12,255 nt of DNA, from positions 1-12,255 of the forward strand of contig CAUZJA010000068.1 of NCBI GenBank assembly GCA_963579925.1, in the 5' to 3' direction. The stretch's first letter is position 1; each line of letters begins with the position of its first letter. This document shows positions 1 through 6,317 of this stretch, piece by piece. The notes under the pieces were generated by a model, which made no database searches, was not told where the DNA came from, and saw only the letters and a program-made list of their open reading frames with translations. This DNA is from UBA1151 sp963579925 (GTDB lineage: Bacteria > Chloroflexota > Dehalococcoidia > Lucifugimonadales > Lucifugimonadaceae). The translations under genes and the position numbers were made by a program.

Positions 1-6
1 TTTGTA

Positions 7-16
7 TATCTCCTTT
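7..16 (-). promoter_or_regulatory. Strong ribosome binding site for a gene starting just beyond the window edge
   Basis: The minus strand of bases 16-1 reads AAAGGAGATATACAAA, a near-perfect Shine-Dalgarno sequence directly after the coat stop. No start codon follows within the window, so the next gene should begin within a few bases past base 1. In head operons this is commonly a tail, head-completion or decoration gene, but which one cannot be told here. The AAGGAGATATAC core equals the strong T7 gene 10-type leader, probably by convergence. Confidence 0.75.
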
Positions 17-25
17 CGTACTCTA

Positions 26-928
26 TTAAGAGGTTGGCGCGGTAGCGTCAGTGAAGATCTCGTAGCCCCACTCATCGCGGCGCTCACCGAAGATGTACTC
101 ATCGTACATAAACACTTCGTCAGCACCACCACCGATGTCTGGACGGCGACGAGTCTCGGCCAGTACCGAGTGCCCCTCAACGAGAACGATGGCTTGCTGG
201 TGGAATACACCACCCTTAGCGTCGTCATTGGTATCAATGCTGATGTTGCCATCGGCGAAGACATTGCCATTGAACAACGTACCCGAGAATCCGTTTCTGA
301 CAATCTCAGCAGTCAGACCATCACTAATTCCAGCGGCTCCCTCGGCAGCCGTGGTAGCGATACCGGTCGTGAGCTGATCTTGGATATCTTTGATCTGGAA
401 CGGATGCAAAACGATAGAGACATTGCCGGGAGGGGCAGGCTCAGTCGTGTTACCAAAGATTCGAGAAACAGCAGCCGAGACGATGCCGACAGTAAGGGTC
501 GTACCGGCTCCACCAAGTGAAACTGAGAACGAATCCAACTGCGTAAGACCGTCAACGTCCTTCTTACGCTGCATCGCGTTCTGGCCCAACGAGCCAATCT
601 TTGCGAGCACGTTCGAGGACAGTCGCCGTCGCACACGGTCAGTAATAACCGTATGAATACCAGCAACTGTTGGCGTCAGCGTCAGAAGGGTATCTTCCAT
701 CTGCTGAGGGTTGTTGAGAACCGTCGCTTCAGTGACGCCCTGTGCCGTCAACTTATCGAGGCGGATCTCATTCCAACCAATGCCAGAGTTTGCTTTGAGC
801 GTAACCTTGTCAACGACAGAGCTTGAAGTCATCGTTCCCTCATACTCGCGAACAATGCGAGCAGCGGCAATGATAGTCGGAAGACTGTCGGAGAGTGCTG
901 TAGTAGTCGTGTTACCAGTGGTAGCCAC
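26..928 (-). CDS. Major capsid protein (HK97-fold type, inferred)
   Basis: 300 residues, GTG start at 928, TAA at 28-26. It would form the icosahedral shell. The N-terminus is Thr-rich (MATTGNTTTT), followed by SDSLPTIIAAARIVREYEG. The middle has a loop-like GGAGTTLTVGIVSAAVSRIF, then VSIVLHPFQIKDIQDQL (170-186), matching the spaced 'VLHP' strand-helix region often seen in short HK97-fold coat proteins. The end has GGVFHQQAIVLV (239-250), ETRRRPDIGGG, and YIFGERRDEWGYEIFTDA (278-295), again typical of the P-domain end of this coat class. There is no N-terminal delta domain or fused protease, consistent with a separate scaffold gene just upstream. The GTG start behind a strong AGGAGA site suggests heavy expression. 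I do not recognise a named homologue; the call rests on motif pattern, size and place. Confidence 0.82.
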   Translation of the reverse strand: MATTGNTTTTALSDSLPTIIAAARIVREYEGTMTSSSVVDKVTLKANSGIGWNEIRLDKLTAQGVTEATVLNNPQQMEDTLLTLTPTVAGIHTVITDRVRRRLSSNVLAKIGSLGQNAMQRKKDVDGLTQLDSFSVSLGGAGTTLTVGIVSAAVSRIFGNTTEPAPPGNVSIVLHPFQIKDIQDQLTTGIATTAAEGAAGISDGLTAEIVRNGFSGTLFNGNVFADGNISIDTNDDAKGGVFHQQAIVLVEGHSVLAETRRRPDIGGGADEVFMYDEYIFGERRDEWGYEIFTDATAPTS

Positions 929-933
929 GTAGT

Positions 934-939
934 TCTCCT
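934..939 (-). promoter_or_regulatory. Ribosome binding site that fixes the GTG start of the coat gene
   Basis: The minus strand reads AGGAGA, five bases (ACTAC without the shared A), then GTG at 928-926. An in-frame TAG lies only three codons upstream of GTG and the first in-frame ATG is at codon 33, so the GTG is the only sensible start. Confidence 0.85.
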
Positions 940-946
940 ATTGCTT

Positions 947-1786
947 TTATAGTCCTAGATGTTCCATCACACGCCGCTTTTCAGTAACGGTAATGTCCCC
1001 ACCCTCGCCATAGGCTTGAATGAGGCTTTCGATAGATTGATTCTGTCCACTGCGCTGCGGTGTACCGTTTCCGGCTGCACGCTTTTTTGCAGCAATCTGC
1101 TCAACTTTCCCAGCATCCTCGTTTTGCGAGTTTAGCCAGGCAAGAACGTAGTCTGCTGCTCGCGCTGGACTCCCAAGGCCAGCTCCAGTTGTCCAGACGT
1201 GTTGCGGGATAGTACTGGGGTTAATATTAGCCGCGCTAGCACGTTCCGAGACAAAGTTAGTGGCGTCATCCCATAGTTGCTTAGTGGACGGATCCATTTC
1301 AGTAGATTGCTCTACTGGTGCTGGTGTATTGCTGTGTTCGATGGACTTAAGCCGTCGTTCCAGCTCCCGTTCCTTCATTGACAACTTCAGGGAATCATCC
1401 ACAATGTCCGAGGACATAATCACGCCTGAAAGTTCCGTAATCATTGACTCCAGTTGACCAACTCGGTCAACAGAAGCCGTATTCTCGGCATCCTGAGCCA
1501 ATTTATCGACACGGGACTGGATGTTTTGAAGGCGGTTCAACTCACTGTTGACTCGGTGCTTCACAACATCAACGTCTCGGGTGCGACCTTCGACTTCTGT
1601 CAGGCGGGCGATTAGGGCATCAACGTCGCTTAGAGCATCCTCTACTTCAGGAGATTCTTCCGATGCAGTAAACCCATCTACATCAACTGCTCCGTCAACA
1701 TCAGTATCGCCGAGGGTATTGGCGTCCTGATTCTCCGGAACATCATCGGCATCAATCTGCTGCTCAAGGATATCAATATCGGACAT
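947..1786 (-). CDS. Scaffold-like head assembly protein
   Basis: 279 residues from ATG 1786. The first 57 residues are strongly acidic (many Asp and Glu, with the repeated DTDVDGAVDVDG pattern). Residues 55-150 look like an alpha-helical coiled coil rich in Glu/Arg/Lys/Leu (VDALIARLTEVEGRTRDVD, then MKERELERRLKSIE). A Pro/Thr hinge (153-168) follows, then a helical section with WDDATNFV and YVLAWLNSQ. A basic stretch (233-246) and a final helix ending in EKRRVMEHLGL complete it. An acidic, helical protein of 200-300 residues directly before the coat gene is the usual profile of a phage scaffolding protein, whose basic C-terminal helix contacts coat subunits in the procapsid; the last part is family knowledge applied by inference. 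No protease active-site motif is seen, so a protease-scaffold fusion is unlikely. The next gene follows after 18 bases with its own strong ribosome binding site. Confidence 0.75.
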   Translation of the reverse strand: MSDIDILEQQIDADDVPENQDANTLGDTDVDGAVDVDGFTASEESPEVEDALSDVDALIARLTEVEGRTRDVDVVKHRVNSELNRLQNIQSRVDKLAQDAENTASVDRVGQLESMITELSGVIMSSDIVDDSLKLSMKERELERRLKSIEHSNTPAPVEQSTEMDPSTKQLWDDATNFVSERASAANINPSTIPQHVWTTGAGLGSPARAADYVLAWLNSQNEDAGKVEQIAAKKRAAGNGTPQRSGQNQSIESLIQAYGEGGDITVTEKRRVMEHLGL

Positions 1787-1790
1787 TTAT

Positions 1791-1796
1791 TCTCCT
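1791..1796 (-). promoter_or_regulatory. Strong ribosome binding site of the scaffold-like gene
   Basis: The minus strand reads AGGAGA, then ATAA, then ATG (1786-1784). It sits in the 40-base gap 1787-1826, the largest gap in the window. I see no clear hairpin terminator or promoter boxes in the gap. The strong site contrasts with the coupled, weakly signalled genes upstream. Confidence 0.85.
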
Positions 1797-1826
1797 ACTG
1801 GCCTTGCGGCGAGTTCTGAAAGCGGG

Positions 1827-4800
1827 CTAACCGAGAATAGGTACAGTTACATATCCATTCTGGAGTAGCGCGTTATCTAGGGCTGGATTAGCCGTTCGCA
1901 ATTGTCTTCGATTATTATCAGACTCACGCCTCACGCTGTCAATGAAGGATTGCAACTTCCTTGAGGCAGAGACATTCCCTTGTGACTCGGATCGCTTCAG
2001 GGCTGTTTCCAACTCCTGATAAGATCGGAACCCAGCAGAGCGAGCAAACCTACCCACTCTGCTATTAAAGGCTGCGTCTAGCGATGACCAGTAGCCTGAT
2101 TCGCTAATAATTTTCTTATTATTGAAGTACCACTGAACCTCTGGTGGGTGTTCAGCCCCACTACGCTCATCAATGTGCCGCAGTTGATCGGCAGTTAGTG
2201 ATGAGCGCAACTCTGCCTCTAGCTTGTCCTGAAGATTCCAGTCAATGACGCCAGGCGCGATCTCTGCATCCCTGAATGTCTGGTAAAAGCGCCCAAGTGC
2301 ATCATCCGGTGCTGGCTCTCCAGTGTCTCCCCGGATCACCTCCCTCTTAGTAGCTGCTTCGAGCGATAGGGCGGACATAGCCTCCCTGAACTGTTTAGGC
2401 TCAATCAGCCCTTCCGAATACTTACTCTGTAGCTGTGACTCCTTTGAGATCCTTTCGCTATTTATCTCATTCGCCTTGACTGCCGACTGCGCTGAGGGGT
2501 CGTACTTAGCGCGCTTCTTTAGTTCTTCTTCGGCAAGCCTGAACATCTCTGGGTTCTCTTGGCGAAGAGCGTCACGTTCCTGTCCGGTAAGATCCGCATA
2601 CGGCTTGTTGAATCTTCGTTGGGCAAGAGATTCCTTCAGCGAATAGGAGCGCCGTTCACGACTGTTGAAGCCTGCGATATCAGCGACGATGAGCGGGTTC
2701 AGTAGTTCAGTAACCCCGCCTTCCTGAACGCTAGCAGCGAGGTCATTCAGCGCAATAGGAGTGACGCGCGACAGCGAGTACGCGAGCGCAGTGTCAGCAA
2801 CGCCCTGAAGCGATGTGAGCTTGATGGGATTGCCAGATAGATCGTGCCCCTGAATGATGTCTCCAACAATACTCGCAAGCGGGCCAGACTTACCTCTGGC
2901 GAATCGCACCGTGGCTTCTGTTGGCGAGCCAGAAAACGCATCTCCAATGAGCCGCATATTAGTCCTGTATGGGCCGAACAGATTTATATCTCTGCCACCC
3001 AAGTTCTTGATCGTCATAAAATTGGAGTTGAACTTGCCGTTCTTGACGGGCTGGAAGTCAGTTGACTCTCCGGTAATGGCATAATTGATGAAGGCCGTCG
3101 CCAATGCAGTTGTTGCCATTGCAGTGAACATTGTCTCGCGAACAAGGCGTGACTTATCAGTATTTGTTGAAACTGCCGCTGCATCAAGAATGTTTTTGAA
3201 CATAGCCCGCGTGTAACGCGGAGCAAATAGACCGTATCGTTCAATATCGAATACACGGTCTTTGGTGATTCCAGTTAGCTGGTTAGCGGCGTCAGCAATG
3301 CTCTGCATTGAGGCTTCTGGCTTATTAGATTGTCGCAGAGCGCCGAGATTGCCGTTCGTAGCCTTCATCGACTTATACAGCTCAATGCGTGCAACATTCC
3401 CGGCTCTAGAGAACGCTTCATCAGAAATATCAAGGATTGTACGAGCTACACCCACCCGTTTCTTTAGCGTATCTCCGCCAACCCTCTTGGCGATCCCCTC
3501 AATCGCATTAGCTACAGGCATAGCGTTCATAACTTCATCGGGCGCGGACTTATTGAGGATTGCTAAGCCGTTCTCAACCCCCTCCATCACATTTTCCTTG
3601 TTCATATTCATATAGCCCTGATAGGCCTGCGGGTCTTTTATAGATCGGAGCGCAATATCGAGCGTCTTGAAGAAGACATCGGGCTTTGACATCATCACAG
3701 CCCAGCCTTGGATGCCATACCAAGACAAGTCCAATGTTGCCACAGCAGACCGCATGAACGAGTTGATCTTCATTGCCTGTCGTCCGACATCGGTTGGAAG
3801 AAACTCGCCACGGACTAACGATGTGATCGTAGACGACTGCGCTTCCGTAAACGTCTTACCCCGCAATGTCGGGAACATCTGCTGGATGTCCTCGGCCAGC
3901 ATTACCCTGCCACCATCGAATAACTCAGTACGCAGACCGCTAAGAATACTGTCCCTATCGAGAGTGCTGATTACTAGGGCTTCTTCGGCACTTCCTAGCT
4001 GCTTGACGGTATCGGCCAGATCCACTTGCGACTTAAGGTATTTGGCAGCCGAGGGGCCTGTCAGAGATTTATCGAACATCCTATGAATATCGAAAATCGT
4101 ATCGAACTTAGTATTTGCCTTAGTGACCCTTATCGATTCCCTTACCTGATTGAGGTTCTCCGTAAGCTCCTTACTTGCAATCCCGCGTGCATCAATGGCT
4201 TTCACTAAGCTGTCAGCCATCACTTCAGATTCATCAAAAAATGACTGGGCTCTCTCAGCCGTATCAGCAAGCTTACCTAACCTCTTAGAGTTCCTTGCCA
4301 GGAACCTAGCGATATCTTCGGGGGGAGCACCGACCAGAACCTCTTCCCAAAGGCCTCGCGCGGCATTTTCTTCCATCTGCGTCCTCAGCAAATCCGCTAG
4401 TGATTGACTGCCCTTTAGAACTCGCTGAAAATCCTTTAGTTCCTCTTTCGTCTTGCCAAGGTCTGCAATCGCATCTACATCGATGATGTTCTTTTTCTCT
4501 AATTCCTCCATCTCTCCTATCTTTTTCGCGATGTCTGCAACTGAATCTCTTAACCTTTTGACATCATCGCTAGCCCGAGTAACCTGACGGATCGCTGGCC
4601 TAATAGCGGACATCACCACGGGGACTTCCGAAGCATCAAATGGGAGAGTGCTTCGTACTTTCCTGCTAGTCTTCTCCCTGTTGTATAGCCTCCTTGCGAC
4701 ACTACGGATAAGTGCGTCGGAACCCCTGAGAGTCCTTGTTTGCTGCGCGAGCTTAGCCCTCTCCTTTTTAAGCTTATCTACTGCCTTCCTCTCGGCCTTC

Positions 4801-6317
4801 ACCTTATCCGAGGCAGCCACATACGCAGTATTGTTGTTCGCTTGCTCTTTCGCAGTTATGCCAAGGTCGGACACGGCATTAGCGGCGCTGGCCCTCTTAG
4901 CCCCTATCAACCCTCCCTGAACACGAGCGTGCAGAACGACATTCGGATCAAGCCAATACGTCTCATCAAGCGTCTTGCCAGACCTTGCTGCAATATCAGA
5001 CATCGCCTGATACGTATCGCCTATATCCCCGGAAAGACGCTCAGCCGTCCCTCCCGATCTAGCCAATCTGTCCGCGAACTTCGTTACTCGTGGGAAGTAC
5101 GTGGCGTATGTCCCGTGTCTCTCAATTACCTCGCCCATCGCTATCTCAAATGTCCCAGTGCTATTATTGCGGAGGGACTTTTTTGTGATAACTGGCAGGG
5201 TGGAATCACCATCGAAGTCGAGTTTATCTAGCTTCTTACCAGACAGATCCTGAACTACCTCATCTAGCCCATCCATTATCTCTCCGAAGGTCTTTACACC
5301 TTCGTTGTGCTCGGGGTTCTTGAATACCGCTGACTCAAGGACTTCCTCCCCATTCACTACCTTCCAAGTGACATCCAAGTCATCGAGATCGACCATTCCC
5401 GGAGTTGAACCGTTCATTGCGGATCCGGTAAACAGGCCACCATCATTGGTTAGCTTCTGTTCCTCGAAAAAGAGTTTCCCATTTATAAATTGAGAAGAGG
5501 CGTTATCTGCCTCGCTCAGAGCATCAATGAGTCTGCCACGGGCTAGCGGGTTAGCAGTTAAATCGCCCAATGGCAAAGCCGCTAGTACAGAGGCGACCAT
5601 CCCCCCGAGATGTGATTGGTTTTTAGCGCCTCCCAATGACATCTCATTGTGCAACAAGTCCGCAAACTGCACATCAACCGCGCCATTTTTATCGATAATA
5701 CTCAGCTTCTGTCCCCTTGGGGCAGTTCCGAATATACCTTTAGGAAACTTCTTCTGCCCTTGCCTCAGCGCGATTAGGCCGATAGCGCCACCAATAAACG
5801 GTTCGGCTATCGATAGCGGGCCTGGCAGCTCAAGTTCTTCCGCTGCAACATTGGCTCCGTACCCAATAAGTGCTTCGCCTGCAAGCCTCTGGCCGAAGGT
5901 TCCCTGCACTGGTGAGTCAAGGACATTGGCAGCCAGTCCCCTAGCCCTCGATGTAACACTGCGTCTGCCGCTAGCTGGAATCGTCCCCCTAATCGTCTTC
6001 AGTGCCCCCTTTCCACCAAGTTTTGCCAATAAGAGATTGACTGGCGAAGTTACCTCATCCACTAGCCCTGCCGCTGTAGATCCCACAAGAGGGATCTTCC
6101 GAAGGCCTGTGAAAACCCCAGTCCCGAATCCGATGTCTTGGGCGATCCCCTCCCCGCCCTTAAGGAGCGTTCCAAACCCAAACCCACTCGTATCTGCGGT
6201 TGGGATTGTTCGCGACGGCGAGGGTCTTCCATAGACCGCCGGGCCGAACCCAGATGACTGGGCGACTCCGGGAGTGTAAAAGCCCGACGGCGTGATCTGC
6301 CGGTAGTCGCTAGTCAT
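1827..6317 (-). CDS. Giant structural protein, LPD38-like polyvalent family; candidate internal virion/ejection protein
   Basis: 1496 residues; ATG 6317 overlaps the preceding stop as TAATG, and no Shine-Dalgarno sequence is visible upstream. Regions: Gly/Ser/Pro-rich start (1-50); Gly-rich hydrophobic stretches at about 45-105 and 145-185; a mixed region to about 470; a long charged, probably coiled-coil centre (about 500-740, with many Lys/Arg/Glu); then about 848-1240. The last region contains the spaced motifs TLDLSWYGIQGW (861-872), RYGLFAPRYTRAMFKNIL (1027-1044), a short hydrophobic helix (1063-1081) and RFARGKSGPLASIVGDIIQG (1138-1157). From memory this series resembles the large polyvalent protein-associated domain 38 region found in very large phage proteins. 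The C-terminal 170 residues have Trp/Tyr landmarks (IDWNLQ, YWSSLD) and end in VPILG. No catalytic motif was recognised. Size and hydrophobic helices in a soluble protein suggest delivery into or across the host envelope with the DNA. A tail-associated role remains possible. Confidence 0.6.
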   Translation of the reverse strand: MTSDYRQITPSGFYTPGVAQSSGFGPAVYGRPSPSRTIPTADTSGFGFGTLLKGGEGIAQDIGFGTGVFTGLRKIPLVGSTAAGLVDEVTSPVNLLLAKLGGKGALKTIRGTIPASGRRSVTSRARGLAANVLDSPVQGTFGQRLAGEALIGYGANVAAEELELPGPLSIAEPFIGGAIGLIALRQGQKKFPKGIFGTAPRGQKLSIIDKNGAVDVQFADLLHNEMSLGGAKNQSHLGGMVASVLAALPLGDLTANPLARGRLIDALSEADNASSQFINGKLFFEEQKLTNDGGLFTGSAMNGSTPGMVDLDDLDVTWKVVNGEEVLESAVFKNPEHNEGVKTFGEIMDGLDEVVQDLSGKKLDKLDFDGDSTLPVITKKSLRNNSTGTFEIAMGEVIERHGTYATYFPRVTKFADRLARSGGTAERLSGDIGDTYQAMSDIAARSGKTLDETYWLDPNVVLHARVQGGLIGAKRASAANAVSDLGITAKEQANNNTAYVAASDKVKAERKAVDKLKKERAKLAQQTRTLRGSDALIRSVARRLYNREKTSRKVRSTLPFDASEVPVVMSAIRPAIRQVTRASDDVKRLRDSVADIAKKIGEMEELEKKNIIDVDAIADLGKTKEELKDFQRVLKGSQSLADLLRTQMEENAARGLWEEVLVGAPPEDIARFLARNSKRLGKLADTAERAQSFFDESEVMADSLVKAIDARGIASKELTENLNQVRESIRVTKANTKFDTIFDIHRMFDKSLTGPSAAKYLKSQVDLADTVKQLGSAEEALVISTLDRDSILSGLRTELFDGGRVMLAEDIQQMFPTLRGKTFTEAQSSTITSLVRGEFLPTDVGRQAMKINSFMRSAVATLDLSWYGIQGWAVMMSKPDVFFKTLDIALRSIKDPQAYQGYMNMNKENVMEGVENGLAILNKSAPDEVMNAMPVANAIEGIAKRVGGDTLKKRVGVARTILDISDEAFSRAGNVARIELYKSMKATNGNLGALRQSNKPEASMQSIADAANQLTGITKDRVFDIERYGLFAPRYTRAMFKNILDAAAVSTNTDKSRLVRETMFTAMATTALATAFINYAITGESTDFQPVKNGKFNSNFMTIKNLGGRDINLFGPYRTNMRLIGDAFSGSPTEATVRFARGKSGPLASIVGDIIQGHDLSGNPIKLTSLQGVADTALAYSLSRVTPIALNDLAASVQEGGVTELLNPLIVADIAGFNSRERRSYSLKESLAQRRFNKPYADLTGQERDALRQENPEMFRLAEEELKKRAKYDPSAQSAVKANEINSERISKESQLQSKYSEGLIEPKQFREAMSALSLEAATKREVIRGDTGEPAPDDALGRFYQTFRDAEIAPGVIDWNLQDKLEAELRSSLTADQLRHIDERSGAEHPPEVQWYFNNKKIISESGYWSSLDAAFNSRVGRFARSAGFRSYQELETALKRSESQGNVSASRKLQSFIDSVRRESDNNRRQLRTANPALDNALLQNGYVTVPILG

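Noticed and set aside
1..16. Vector contamination suggested by the pET/T7-like leader AAGGAGATATAC
   Set aside because: Flanking bases do not match a vector context and the site lies at a natural gene junction after the coat stop, so convergence on a strong Shine-Dalgarno sequence is simpler.
2..520. Plus-strand frame of 172 codons opposite the coat gene
   Set aside because: It is antisense to the coat gene, which has a strong ribosome binding site and coat motifs. The plus-strand frame has no plausible leader and a composition expected of a shadow.
947..1786. Head maturation protease fused to scaffold
   Set aside because: No Ser/His catalytic motifs of S14, S49 or U9/U35-type prohead proteases are visible; the protein is acidic and coiled-coil throughout.
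1787..1826. Possible terminator or promoter in the largest gap
   Set aside because: I could find no stem-loop with a T-run and no convincing -35/-10 pair in these 40 bases; only the ribosome binding site is supported.
5527..6234. Plus-strand open frame of 235 codons opposite the start of the 1496-aa gene
   Set aside because: It lies wholly antisense to a well-supported long gene and its product is a Pro/Ser/Ala-rich shadow without recognisable motifs. The same holds for the 206-codon plus-strand frame at 9297-9917, which mirrors the Gly/Ala-rich N-terminus of the 1211-aa gene.
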